From: Alloboseaceae bacterium BT-24-1
GTDB lineage: Bacteria; Pseudomonadota; Alphaproteobacteria; Rhizobiales; Beijerinckiaceae
Assembly: GCA_025846845.1 (NCBI GenBank)
Contig: JAOYTL010000009.1
Coordinates: 1 to 64,000 of the forward strand
DNA: 64,000 nt
Direction of reading: 5' to 3'
The notes under the pieces were generated by a model. It was not told the DNA's origin, did no database searches, and saw only the letters and a program-made list of their open reading frames with translations. Of the stretch, positions 36,801-45,718 are shown one piece after another; positions within the stretch are counted from its first letter, which is position 1, and every line of letters begins with the position of its first letter. Position numbers and translations under genes: made by a program.

Positions 36801-37369
36801 CCGGCCTTGAGGTCCGACAGCTCGCCGCTGCGGGCGCGGTACTTATAGAAGCCCTCGGCCTCGGTCTTGAGATCGACGAGACCTTTGCTGAGATCGGCCA
36901 GACCCGCGCTCGCGGAAAACAGGAGTTGGCCGAGATCGCCCTTGCTCGACAGGATGCTTTCGCCGCCTGCCTCCAGCGTCGCATCGTCGAGCGAGAACAT
37001 GGTGCGATAGGATTCGCGATCGATGGCGCCGAGTTCTCCCAGGAGGACGCCTTCAGCAATTGGCTGGTCCCGCACATCGAGCAAGCTGTTCTGTGGCCGC
37101 TTGATCCGGACGAGTTCCTGGGGACCGCCGGCGAGCTCAAAGGTCCCGCCGACCCGCATCGTCGGATAGGGGTGGATGAAGTTGAAGCGGCTGCGCGTCT
37201 CGATCCCGAAAAGGAGATCGAGAAAACCGGCCAGTGCCGTCGATTTTCCCGCCTCGTTGGGTCCGTAGACGATATGCAAGTCGGGCTGGCCTTCCACCCG
37301 CTCGCCAAATTCGATGCGATGATCGGTGAACTTGCCGTAGCGTGTGAGATCAAGGCACTTCAGGCGCAT
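33884..37369 (-). CDS. SbcC/YhaN-like AAA ATPase
   Basis: 1161-residue SMC/Rad50-type ATPase. It begins MRLKCLDLTRYGKFTDHRIE with Walker A GPNEAGKST (residues 36-44). Very long central coiled coils follow (about 190-1000) without a CxxC zinc hook. The C-terminal half-site has ELSKGTRFQLYLALRVAGYY, Walker B PVPFVADDIMETFDD and YLTHHSHLC. It is paired with the nuclease gene immediately upstream (one-base overlap, TGATG), exactly like YhaO-YhaN/SbcD-SbcC pairs that process DNA ends. The ATG at 37369 is the family start. Two fragments of paralogues occur at 26632 and 47533. Confidence 0.9.
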   Translation of the reverse strand: MRLKCLDLTRYGKFTDHRIEFGERVEGQPDLHIVYGPNEAGKSTALAGFLDLLFGIETRSRFNFIHPYPTMRVGGTFELAGGPQELVRIKRPQNSLLDVRDQPIAEGVLLGELGAIDRESYRTMFSLDDATLEAGGESILSSKGDLGQLLFSASAGLADLSKGLVDLKTEAEGFYKYRARSGELSDLKAGLGELKAERERVDTLASDYAQLIEARDRAAIQYEEAIVSRSRIQARMDEIQRHLNALPRLTDLRALRERIAPLADLPDAPRGWADELPQLQKDEIELGIRAQGLTEEIAELSGQLDAIVVDETALRLADKVERLTDLRARHVTAEKDIPERRLQLREAEFAIGTILGRIERIGETDPDRLVLGASIVGALRALIETRSGIEAALNSAADELSEAGRRLDEAKARLREAGGDPEAAQGRETRMASLAATVAAARADDHAARRRLAERARDAARVALADRMRELRPWNGDSDELIDLPAPDAAEIQRWTLAIAETQKRTDQHAGEVERLTTEQIRLTAELDALSGISGLVSDQEAASIRAIREQAWADHRGKLDTASADGFEAALRRDDIVTSGRLGHMAEVAKLHQASQALAIVKAEGHRASELRDAATSAMQGLQRAIAAAVAATCPALSDSMSLPQFEAWLGRRDKALEARALVRAAENDLREADADALAVRDRLAKALDAAGLPQGADARLEALLVAGQGAIDREVELKALRVSVDDRQRDLMSREREVGKATGADRDWSASWTKACSACWLGEGGMTPALATVREILAAITELGPVLEKKAGLADRIGKMEKDLAAFRDEAEALASEMGIVVPSGDILDLAQAVSAQLQQAHAERTRRVTAAQNLEAARARQRTVAETLAVYDHRKTEMTAFFGVATLAEVAGKLSAIEKRAELVAQVEVAERDILAALRLPTMDEAEAVLDRADHIALEAELVELKARFDDQDQRSRDMFSVHSKALDRVEAVGGDGAVARIEEEKRTLLLDIEDRALRYLRLKLGAAAAEQALRAYRDRHRSSMMARASQAFATISRGAYTGLAAQPEKDGETLIALSAGGGSKEAAELSKGTRFQLYLALRVAGYYEFVASRQPVPFVADDIMETFDDFRAEETFRLFGGMAQVGQVIYLTHHSHLCEIARRVCPGAKIHELQVRG

Positions 37370-38643
37370 CAGGAAACGCCGCCTTCCGCACCAGCATGAA
37401 GCCGGGCGAGCACGTCTTCGGACCCGTCCTTCGCTAGGGCCGCGATCGTGGCCTTGAACGCTTCCTCGTCTGAGCCGAGCAGGCTGCGGCATTCCTGCGG
37501 AAGCTGAGTCCTGAGCTCCTCGGCAATGGCCGCGACCTCGGTCTGGTAGACGTCGGAGCCGATGACCTCCTCGTCGATCAGGCGGCGCAGTTCAGTGAGC
37601 GGATCTGTCGAAGCGCTGGCCGCCACGCCGGGAGCCCGACAATCGACCTCGAGCTTCTCGACCCAGCAGCTCCCGATAACGGATGCCCGATCGTCAGCTT
37701 CCGTCTTGAGGAGATCGAGATCACGCCGGATGCGCCAGGCCAGGGGTGTTGCTCCCGTCACCCGCAAACGGGCGACAAGATGCTCCGAGGCGACATCGCT
37801 GCGCACCTGCTCCAGCGCTCGCGCCAACGCTGTGACGAGATCGCGCCAATCGTCGATCCCCGTCACATCGACGGCGACCCTCTCGAACTGCGCGATGCTG
37901 GTGACGCGCTCCTCGATCCGGATCGAGCGATCGTCGCCGATCGTGACCAGGGTCACGGATTTGGCGCCGGCCTCGTTGATGTCGCGGCCCTGCGGCATGC
38001 CGGGCATCACGATCGCGCAGCCGCCCTCGACGACCGAGCGTTTGTGGACATGGCCGAGAGCCCAGTAGTGGAAGCCGGTGCCCTGCAGATCAGCCAGGCT
38101 GCATGGCGCATAGAGATCGTGTCCTGCCGCGCCGGCCAGACTGGTATGCATCAGGCCGATATTCACGGCGCCCTCGACCGGTGGTCTGTACTTGCCGATC
38201 AGGCTTTCGGGGGCATGGGACTGCGCGAAACTGAGACCGTGAATCGCAACCGCGAACTGACCCCTGTCCCGCTCGATCGCGATCACCTCGGCGCGGCCGC
38301 CGAATAGCTTCACGGAATCCGGCAGCGTCAGCTCCTTGGTGATCCGCGACAGCGCATCATGATTGCCGCGGATGACGAAGACGCGGATGCCGGCCTCGTG
38401 CAGCCGCCGGAGCTGCTCGGCCAGGAACCGCGCCGTCTTCATCGAGGTCTGGTCGCCGTCATAGAGGTCGCCGGCCAGCAGCAGCGCATCAACCTGCTCG
38501 TCGAGGCACAGATCGACGACGCGAACGAAGGCGCGCCGGGTCGCGTTTCCGATCAGATCGGCGAGGTCCGGGTCACGCAGCGCGAGCGAGCGCAGCGGTG
38601 AATCCAGATGGATGTCGGCCGCATGAACAAAGCGATACGTCAC
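37369..38643 (-). CDS. SbcD/YhaO-like DNA repair exonuclease (metallophosphoesterase)
   Basis: 424-residue calcineurin-like nuclease. Metal-binding motifs are in order: DIHLDSPL (residues 10-17), GDLYDG, RGNHD, MHTSL and GHVHKR. A C-terminal region after about residue 250 likely binds the partner ATPase. With the overlapping YhaN-like gene it forms a predicted SbcCD/Mre11-Rad50-like complex acting on DNA ends, in repair or phage defence. Confidence 0.92.
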   Translation of the reverse strand: MTYRFVHAADIHLDSPLRSLALRDPDLADLIGNATRRAFVRVVDLCLDEQVDALLLAGDLYDGDQTSMKTARFLAEQLRRLHEAGIRVFVIRGNHDALSRITKELTLPDSVKLFGGRAEVIAIERDRGQFAVAIHGLSFAQSHAPESLIGKYRPPVEGAVNIGLMHTSLAGAAGHDLYAPCSLADLQGTGFHYWALGHVHKRSVVEGGCAIVMPGMPQGRDINEAGAKSVTLVTIGDDRSIRIEERVTSIAQFERVAVDVTGIDDWRDLVTALARALEQVRSDVASEHLVARLRVTGATPLAWRIRRDLDLLKTEADDRASVIGSCWVEKLEVDCRAPGVAASASTDPLTELRRLIDEEVIGSDVYQTEVAAIAEELRTQLPQECRSLLGSDEEAFKATIAALAKDGSEDVLARLHAGAEGGVS

Positions 38644-38775
38644 CGAATCTCCATCTCAAGGGCCTGCTAATCTGCTACTGCATATATTGAACAACTTGCC
38701 CAGCGCGAATGATACTGACGGCAGAATGGTCCGCGACCACCCAAGAGCCGGCCTCGAAATTGCCGGCACTGAGCA

Positions 38776-40662
38776 TCAGCGCCGCTTCTTCGGCTGCAGA
38801 ATCTCAATGCACCGGTCAGCAGTCTTGCTGTCGATTGCGAACTGCTCGGGGCGAGCTCTTAAGACCGGATGGTAATTTCGCATCCACAATTTGGTGCGTT
38901 CGTCTCCCAATAGCGCCTTCGCAATATCTTTTACCTTCTTCTGGGCCTCTTCCTTCGCCCGGGCTTGGGCACGTTCCAACTCTTGTTCTCGGATTCGCTT
39001 CTCCAGCGCACGCTCGGCGCGTACATACTCATCGTCGCTGACCGCGGCGACTTCTGACGGGATCCGCCCGTCGAGCCGGGCGTTTGGGGCAGCCAACCAT
39101 TCGTCTGCTACGGTCCCGAGGTTTTGCCGAGCCCAGGATCTCAGATTCGCAATCCGCCTGTTGGCTGCGGCCTGGAGCTCCAGTTGATGAGCTTCCTCGC
39201 GAGCTGCGAGCGCTTCGGCTTTCGCTGCCACCGATCTGGCGAGCTCAGCGTCCAGAGGAAGGCCGAGAAGGTCCAGATCCGGCTTCGGAAAAATGGCGAT
39301 CTGGTCCGACAAATTCGCCAGCTCGCTGTGCAGCGAGCGCCAGGCAGGTACATCGAAATGCAACGCCTGCCGGAGCGAATATCCACGCCCGGGCAATGGC
39401 TGCCGGGACCACGTGTCCAAATCGAACGATGCAACTTCGCCCGCAGGCAGCGCATTCAGTTTGTGCGTGATGACTGCTTTAATCTCCTCGAACCTCTTGG
39501 CCGGCCGCTGTCGAAGCTCGCGCGCGCTGGCAACAATTCTCGTAAGCGTGTCCGCAGCCCACCATGTGCCGGCGTCGCTGGATATCAGCAGGCCATCAGC
39601 CTGGAGCAGTTTAAAATAGAGCTGAATCGATCGCGCGGGGAGTTCGAAGGCCGGCACAAGCCTGCGAGCACCATCGATGGTGTCTCTTCCCGCTTCCTGA
39701 AACCACGTGTCGATCCAGCCTCTTTTCTCAAGAGCGGAATAGACATCAAACTCGAGCACTCCGTGCCGCCCGGCCTTCAGGAGTTCCTGCAACGCAGCCG
39801 CTTGCCACTCTGCAAGCGGAACTTTGAAACAGCCCGCCCCCTTCACATCGAGATTGATGTGCCCGCCGAGACCATCGCGGCGGAGCGCGCTTTCATAAGC
39901 ACCGCGGCCTCCTAGCTTGGCGGGTGGGCGATGCTGATACTTGCCCGCGAGTTCGCGAACCCTGGCAGCGAGTGCCTCAGCTTTTTCTTGTGACCGCTTT
40001 CGCGCCCGATCGCGGGCAGCGGAGCTCTTCGGATTATGAAGCCATTTGCGATCGGCCTGGAAGAGGATCTTCTCGACCAACTCCCCCAGCTTCACGTTGC
40101 GATAGGCTGACAGGTCGATTTCGATGGCCCCAATATCGAGCGTCCGGATGAACTCGATCTTCTCGGGACCACAGGCATGTGTGACCATGAACTCGATCAT
40201 CAGCTGACGATCGCCTTTGACCAGAATGACGTCAGGTACGATCTTGCCGGTGCGCTGCTCCAACGTTGCGGCATCGAATTTGAACGGGCGCTCCCTTACG
40301 ATGACCTCTGCCTCACCGGCTTCCGTAACGGTCAAAGCTGGAAGACCAATCTGGAGACGCTGGTCCAGCACCTCTTTGGCGAACTTGTGGAGAGCGCTCT
40401 CTCCTGCTGAGGCGCAGGTAACCCCGACTATTCCATGGTGAGCGAAATGATGGGCGAGTTCCTTGCCCTTCCGCGCAACCATACGCCGATCACAGCCGGG
40501 GCATTTGCAAGTGCAAGCCAACCCCGAAGGCACGTCATGAATCGAGACCAGCTTGCCGTGCTCGTTCTCCGCGACAACCGAGGTGCCATATCGACCGCAG
40601 TCGAAAAGTTCGCCCAAGCTCAGCTGATCGAGCCCCGCAGCACCTTCAGCAGAATCCGCCAT
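38776..40662 (-). CDS. CoiA-like nuclease with long helical C-terminus
   Basis: 628 aa from ATG 40662. The N-terminal part resembles competence/defence CoiA nucleases: zinc-finger-like CTCKCPGCDRRMVARKGKEL with HHFAHHG (about 50-77), ESALHKFAKEVL (88-99), and a PD-(D/E)XK-like core PDVILVKGD...LMIEFMVTH (143-162). The rest is mostly helical and ends in a charged coiled coil (ERALEKRIREQELERAQARA) and a basic tail. The frame stays open upstream to the stop of the ATPase gene at 40888. That extension (from a GTG at 40818 or TTG at 40860) contains two CxxC pairs, CLNC and CQEC, so the protein may be longer and zinc-binding. Same strand as its neighbours. Confidence 0.75.
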   Translation of the reverse strand: MADSAEGAAGLDQLSLGELFDCGRYGTSVVAENEHGKLVSIHDVPSGLACTCKCPGCDRRMVARKGKELAHHFAHHGIVGVTCASAGESALHKFAKEVLDQRLQIGLPALTVTEAGEAEVIVRERPFKFDAATLEQRTGKIVPDVILVKGDRQLMIEFMVTHACGPEKIEFIRTLDIGAIEIDLSAYRNVKLGELVEKILFQADRKWLHNPKSSAARDRARKRSQEKAEALAARVRELAGKYQHRPPAKLGGRGAYESALRRDGLGGHINLDVKGAGCFKVPLAEWQAAALQELLKAGRHGVLEFDVYSALEKRGWIDTWFQEAGRDTIDGARRLVPAFELPARSIQLYFKLLQADGLLISSDAGTWWAADTLTRIVASARELRQRPAKRFEEIKAVITHKLNALPAGEVASFDLDTWSRQPLPGRGYSLRQALHFDVPAWRSLHSELANLSDQIAIFPKPDLDLLGLPLDAELARSVAAKAEALAAREEAHQLELQAAANRRIANLRSWARQNLGTVADEWLAAPNARLDGRIPSEVAAVSDDEYVRAERALEKRIREQELERAQARAKEEAQKKVKDIAKALLGDERTKLWMRNYHPVLRARPEQFAIDSKTADRCIEILQPKKRR

Positions 40663-40887
40663 GGATAGAGACGACCATAGGAGAACTCGGGACACAAGGA
40701 TCGCAAATCTATCTGCAAAGCACTCCTGACATTCCCCGGGTTTGGCGATCTCTAGATGCGGGCTCCGCTGCTCGCAATTCAGGCACGTATGCAGTAGCTC
40801 CGATGTTAGCCGCCACACATGAGAGGGATTGTCGCCTCGTGAAAACGGCCGGAGTCGCAATCCAAGGAAATGGCAACCCCAACGGCC

Positions 40888-43800
40888 CTAGAACAAAGTG
40901 CCGAGTACCTTCCAGGTCTGCTCGACGACTGGAATACCCGGTGTCGGTGCGATGCCGGTCACCGGAAACTGCACAAACTCCCCCTCGCCTGCCTGACCGA
41001 CATTTTCGAGATAGTAGACGGTTTGGGACCCCGGCATCGCTTTGCCGAGACGCTTGAGGTAGGCGAAGTGCTCGCTCGAAAATTCGTCTGCCCTGGTTAC
41101 GACTGCCAGAATACGACCATCGAGCAGCGAGATGTCCGGAGCGATACCTAGAAGAACATGGCCTGCGTCGAGCGCCACGGGGAAGGCGCTGTCGCCAATG
41201 ACACCCGCTGCGGCAACAACCTGCTCGAGGACCGGCGACCGATCCGCTTCGATGGCCTCGTCCTGCGACTTCGCAGGCGTGGTTTCATCGAAAAGCACGC
41301 CGATCACCTTGCTCAAATGCGCGCTGCTGCGCTGAACGAAATGCGTTTGCGGCGCGCGGGGATTTGTCGACGGCATCGTCTCCAGCGCGATCCGAGAGCG
41401 GTCCGACTTATCCAGCCCGATCCGCCGCGCATAAGTCTTGCCTGGTGTGCGAACGATCGCGAGGTCGCCGTTTCTGACCTCCGCCGCCGCCGACACGATG
41501 AGAGTCTGCCCTGGAAAAGCGACTATCCCTAGCGTCGGCGCTCTCAATGTGAACAGCGAGACGTCGCCGAGCGACGACAGGTCCAATCGATCTGTCGCCT
41601 GGTCGATCGTAGTCAGCGGAGCTCCGGCTGCACGAGCAGCCAGTCTGCCAACCACCGAAATCGGTGTGGTACGAAGTGTCGCGAGCTTCAAATCCGAAGT
41701 GGACTTTTGGGCCTCCGCCACGGCTTCCTCTGGCGGCAACCTGCCCATGAATCTCGCATAGGCGAGCCAACAAGCATCGATCGCCGAGAACACGTCCTCG
41801 TAGCTCCGTCTGACGGTCTCAGCCTCGACCGGCGTGATCTGATCAGCGCGCCCGTGGTGCGCTTTGTTGATGACATCCCGAAAGGGGGCACCGGACTTCA
41901 GCGCCGGCAGCTCCAGGAGCCGCCGAAACGGTTCTTCGTTGAATGGTTGCTCTCCACGGTTGCGGGCGTTGGCAATCTTGCCGAGCAAATCGCCCATCGT
42001 CGGATCATGTAGGACCGCAGGATCAGACGCGAGCAGATCCCAAAGCTTGATTTCAATGCGTACTCGAACCGGATAGACGAACGCGCGGGCCATGCCGGCG
42101 TCGTTCGGGTCGGTCTTCTGCCAATGCTCGCAACGGACGCGAACCTCATCGACTACCGGGGCGAGACTCACCGTGCATTTCGAAGTCGAGATCGCGGAAA
42201 ACTCCCACGTCTCGGTTCGTACTGCCCCCAGTGCGCGTTTGTCGGCGGCGACAAAGGCCTCAATTGTGGGAATGAACGCGAAATCATTGCTGACGATGAT
42301 CGGATTGATGCCCTCGGCGATCAACCAAGGCACCGTAGCGGCGAGGTTGGCGATATTTCCCGGATCGAGCAGGTCCTGGGGGTCATCCATGAGGACGGCC
42401 GAAATGCCGCCCGATCGTGACCAGACCTGTTGCCAAAGCGCCAGCACGAAGGCGGAGAGAAAGGCGCGCAACGCCGACGCATTCATGACGTGATGGGCCT
42501 CAACCAGATGCTGCCCGTGGGCCGCGAGGAACGTGAAGCCGTCGCTCTTCGCAGGGTCTAATCCTGCATATTCCGGAGCCTGAACGAAATGGGCCCTGTA
42601 CATGCGATGTGACCAGGACGTCGCCTTCTCCTGCAAATCTGTGATCAGTCCGGCAACCTGATTATGCACGAGGTCTGGGAAGCTCTTGAACGGCTCGACG
42701 GCATTGGCCGCCCGGACCAGCTTTTCAATTCGCGCCCGAACCTTGGCCCACCGCTCGCAGGTTTCTTTGATTTGGCCCAACTGGCTACGAATGCCGGCGA
42801 AAACGCTGGCCGCATCAAGGTGGCCCTTCAGGACGTTCATTTGCCCATGGATGGTCCGTTCGTTGGCCGAGAGCGCCGTTTCGTCAGCATCGGTGCGCAT
42901 CACTTTCAGGACAGCGGCTCGCGCGAAGTCGGCGTTGATGGTGCGATAGCGGGAAAGCGCAATCGCTCGTCGCACGGTGCGCATCGCCGCACGCAGCTTC
43001 TCGTTGTCGGGAATCTGAGCTGGTAGATTGACACCGGGCAGCGGCTCGCGCTCAGGAGCATCCTTCCAAGCCGCCGCGCAAAGCGCGCCGATACCCTTGG
43101 CCATCGGCTTGAGGGGATCCGGAAACTCGGTGAGCTGGAAGATTTCCTTCGACAGAGCCGTACCGTAAACCGAGCCCAGATCGTCCGGAACAGCGTCGTC
43201 GACAAACCTACGCAGCTTCTCGGGAAGACGATCGCGTAGGCCTTTCTTCGTGTCGCGCTCCCATTCGGCCGCCGTCTTCAACATCGCAGCGTCAGCGTCG
43301 CGGGCATCATCAAGCGCCTGCGCCACCGATTTATTCAGCAAGGCGTCAGTGGGGATCGCGCCGGGCTGGAGGAGATCACGCTCGCAAACCGGACAAGCGG
43401 TGAAGGCGTGGTCCGGATGCACGGTGTCATGCCATTTCGCCACAAGACCGTAGAGGCGAAGTCGATCTGCCCGCTCGGCATGGGAAAGCTGCGCGACGAG
43501 CGTCGCCGCCTCCCGCTCGACGTCCAGCAACACCGTCGCAGCCGCCGTTAACTCCGCGTCGCTCAGTTCGCCAAGGCTTTGCGCAAGCTGCATCGACGGA
43601 AGCCCCTTGAGCGCGACACCGCTGAAGCAATGCTCGGCCGCCCTGATAGCCTCACCAAAGCGTTTGATCTGGCTGTCGTTCGTAAGAGGCGGGAGAGAAC
43701 CGAGAATCAGTAGCGCGTCCGCTGCAGCTTTTTCCTCGGCCGACTTCAGGAGTTGCTCGGCCTGATCGAGACCGCCCTTCCAGTCATCCGGGGCCGTCTC

Positions 43801-44847
43801 GCTAGGCGTGGCAACGCAGCTCAGATTTGGCAGACCCTCGCTGTCCTTGAGGAGGTCCTGGAGCGTCGACAACTGTTTGGCTGCAATGCCCTCGCATTGC
43901 TCCTTTTCCTCTGTGGCCTGCTTCGGGTATTTTTCGGTCAAGCGCTCGTGTAGGCGGCCACTGCGGGTTCCGAAGTGAGCCAGTGGCCGTAGGCCGGTCA
44001 AAGTCGACACCGCCTGCGATAGGGTCGTCTTGTCATCGAAGCGGGTCGCCGCGGCGATCCCAGGCATCAAGGTGCCGACCTGCAACGCCAGTTCCGACAA
44101 TCGGAGTGTTTCGAGCCCGATAGCCGTCGTCTTGAAGGACTTTTTCCCGTCTCGCTCGAGGCGGCGCTCGACCTCGACCTCGCTTCCATCGACCAATGAC
44201 CTGAACTTCAGGCGCACCCAGGTATCGATCTGCGGCTGCCCGTCGACGGCCAGCAACTCGTCTTCCGTTGGTATCGGTACGATCGGCGGCAGCTCGAACG
44301 TGGTGTTCGGCTCGCCGCTGTCCTGGTTGGCGATCTGGACCGTGATGGGCGTGTGCAGGGCGGAAGGAAGGCCTTGGGAACGATGCCCATAACCCGTAAG
44401 GCACCAGCAAATGGCGCTGATCAGCGACGTCTTGCCTGCGCCATTGAAACCGCGAAAGAGCGTGACATGCCGGGAAAGATCGAGTGCGAAGGGACTAGGG
44501 GCCGCCCCCTTCTCATCGCAATGGCGGTGCAATCCACGGAAACGGTGCGCTGTAATCCCAATTAATTGCCACCGTTGTTGTTGGCTTGCTGGCCGCGTTG
44601 CCGGAGCGGTTACCTTGGCGGGTTTGTCCAATGCCTCTAATAGTCGATCAATCTCGCCATCGAGGATGTTCGTGTCCTTGTCGGGGTTCCAATAGGCCTG
44701 CCGGCTCTGATTGTAGAACGCCAGCACTGTGCGACTGTCTTGAAGCGGCAGTGAGAAATCGGCTCCGCCCGAAACCTGCAAGGCGTTTCCAGCCGCCAAA
44801 TGCAGGACGACTTCATCCAACGTTAGGTCTGCAATATTGATCGCCAC
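40888..44847 (-). CDS. SMC-like AAA ATPase fused to two S24/LexA-like domains
   Basis: 1319 residues from a GTG at 44847, which has GGGGG upstream; a TTG at 44901 is possible. After about 90 N-terminal residues comes an AAA/SMC head with Walker A RGFNGAGKTS (133-141). A long helical middle contains a Rad50-like CPVC (485-488). NASALRAFLSAFVLALWQQ and Walker B AVLMDDPQDLLDP (about 817-827) form the second half-site. The C-terminus has two LexA/S24-like repeats. The first (about 1100-1190: GIVAFPGQTLIV, VRNGDLAIVRTPGKTYARRI) lacks the catalytic residues. The second (about 1215-1319) keeps both: Ser1220 in VIGDSAFPVALDAGH and Lys1265 in FAYLKRLGK. An ATPase carrying a potential self-cleaving or protease module suggests a sensor-effector in defence. 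Confidence 0.85.
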   Translation of the reverse strand: MAINIADLTLDEVVLHLAAGNALQVSGGADFSLPLQDSRTVLAFYNQSRQAYWNPDKDTNILDGEIDRLLEALDKPAKVTAPATRPASQQQRWQLIGITAHRFRGLHRHCDEKGAAPSPFALDLSRHVTLFRGFNGAGKTSLISAICWCLTGYGHRSQGLPSALHTPITVQIANQDSGEPNTTFELPPIVPIPTEDELLAVDGQPQIDTWVRLKFRSLVDGSEVEVERRLERDGKKSFKTTAIGLETLRLSELALQVGTLMPGIAAATRFDDKTTLSQAVSTLTGLRPLAHFGTRSGRLHERLTEKYPKQATEEKEQCEGIAAKQLSTLQDLLKDSEGLPNLSCVATPSETAPDDWKGGLDQAEQLLKSAEEKAAADALLILGSLPPLTNDSQIKRFGEAIRAAEHCFSGVALKGLPSMQLAQSLGELSDAELTAAATVLLDVEREAATLVAQLSHAERADRLRLYGLVAKWHDTVHPDHAFTACPVCERDLLQPGAIPTDALLNKSVAQALDDARDADAAMLKTAAEWERDTKKGLRDRLPEKLRRFVDDAVPDDLGSVYGTALSKEIFQLTEFPDPLKPMAKGIGALCAAAWKDAPEREPLPGVNLPAQIPDNEKLRAAMRTVRRAIALSRYRTINADFARAAVLKVMRTDADETALSANERTIHGQMNVLKGHLDAASVFAGIRSQLGQIKETCERWAKVRARIEKLVRAANAVEPFKSFPDLVHNQVAGLITDLQEKATSWSHRMYRAHFVQAPEYAGLDPAKSDGFTFLAAHGQHLVEAHHVMNASALRAFLSAFVLALWQQVWSRSGGISAVLMDDPQDLLDPGNIANLAATVPWLIAEGINPIIVSNDFAFIPTIEAFVAADKRALGAVRTETWEFSAISTSKCTVSLAPVVDEVRVRCEHWQKTDPNDAGMARAFVYPVRVRIEIKLWDLLASDPAVLHDPTMGDLLGKIANARNRGEQPFNEEPFRRLLELPALKSGAPFRDVINKAHHGRADQITPVEAETVRRSYEDVFSAIDACWLAYARFMGRLPPEEAVAEAQKSTSDLKLATLRTTPISVVGRLAARAAGAPLTTIDQATDRLDLSSLGDVSLFTLRAPTLGIVAFPGQTLIVSAAAEVRNGDLAIVRTPGKTYARRIGLDKSDRSRIALETMPSTNPRAPQTHFVQRSSAHLSKVIGVLFDETTPAKSQDEAIEADRSPVLEQVVAAAGVIGDSAFPVALDAGHVLLGIAPDISLLDGRILAVVTRADEFSSEHFAYLKRLGKAMPGSQTVYYLENVGQAGEGEFVQFPVTGIAPTPGIPVVEQTWKVLGTLF

Positions 44848-45022
44848 ATGACCCCCAGTAGCCGTGCGAGCATGGCCCTCGGCCTGCCGATTCTGCTGCA
44901 ATTCTGATTAAACGAACAAAGACGCAAGATTCCCTCAAATCTCGACGCTCTCAACAATTAATCGCTGAGGGGCTCCCGGCGCTGTCCGAAGAATGCAGCA
45001 TTGTTAGGGCACCCTCGACAGC

Positions 45023-45049
45023 GTCCGAAATTTGCATCATATTTCGGAC
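45023..45049. promoter_or_regulatory. Inverted-repeat operator of abiEi-abiEii
   Basis: GTCCGAAAT (45023-45031) and ATTTCGGAC (45041-45049) form a perfect 9-bp inverted repeat with a 9-base spacer, abutting the ATG at 45050. AbiEi antitoxins are known to repress their own promoter through inverted repeats. The same arms occur at 25192-25223. Confidence 0.65.
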
Positions 45050-45718
45050 ATGCTCGATCAACCGGCCACGGACCTTCGGCGGCGCCTTATGGCGCGTATT
45101 GACGCGACGCCGGCAGAGGTGTGGACGCCCAGCGATTTCGCCGACCTCGCCAGCCGCGCTGCCATCGACAAGACATTGCAACGCCTCGTCGCGGCAGGCG
45201 AACTCCGTCGCATCGATCGTGGGCTCTACGACAAGCCGCGAAAAAGCAACCTCACCGGCAAGACGGCGGTCCCCGACTATCGCGCTGTGATCAGAGCCGT
45301 AACGCGGCGGGACCAAGCCCGCGTCGTGGTCGACGGCATGACCGCCGCAAACGACCTCGGCCTCACCACGGCGGTCCCAGCGCGCATTGAAGTGCTGATC
45401 GATGCCCGCTTGAAACCGATCACGCTCGGGAAGCAGGTCATCCATTTCAAATCGGCCGCACCCAGCCGTCTCTACTGGGCGGGACGCCCAGGCATGCGCG
45501 TCGTCCAAGCACTCTACTGGATGCAGGATATGATGAGTACGGAAGACGATCTACGGAGCGTCGAGAACCAACTTCGCAGGCTGCTCACCGCTCCAAAGCA
45601 TGGAAAGGAGATACGCGAGGATCTTCGCGCGGGGCTCTCTGCCATGCCAATCTGGATGCAGGATTTTCTCCGGCCCCTTCTCGATCCTATGAATGGCGAG
45701 CTGGAGAAGCACTCGTGA
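45050..45718 (+). CDS. abiEi: AbiEi-type antitoxin (type IV system)
   Basis: 222 aa. N-terminal winged helix (TPAEVWTPSDFADLASRAAI, DKTLQRLVAAGELRRIDRGL) for DNA binding, and a C-terminal antitoxin domain (GMTAANDLGLTTAVPARIEV, SRLYWAGRPGMRVVQALYWM). Such antitoxins counter the toxin without binding it and repress the operon. The ATG at 45050 sits just after the inverted repeat; a TTG at 45032 inside the repeat is less likely. A degenerate second copy is at 17 kb. Confidence 0.88.
   Translation: MLDQPATDLRRRLMARIDATPAEVWTPSDFADLASRAAIDKTLQRLVAAGELRRIDRGLYDKPRKSNLTGKTAVPDYRAVIRAVTRRDQARVVVDGMTAANDLGLTTAVPARIEVLIDARLKPITLGKQVIHFKSAAPSRLYWAGRPGMRVVQALYWMQDMMSTEDDLRSVENQLRRLLTAPKHGKEIREDLRAGLSAMPIWMQDFLRPLLDPMNGELEKHS

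Noticed and set aside
36497..37399. 300-codon plus-strand open frame
   Set aside because: Shadow of the YhaN-like coding sequence.
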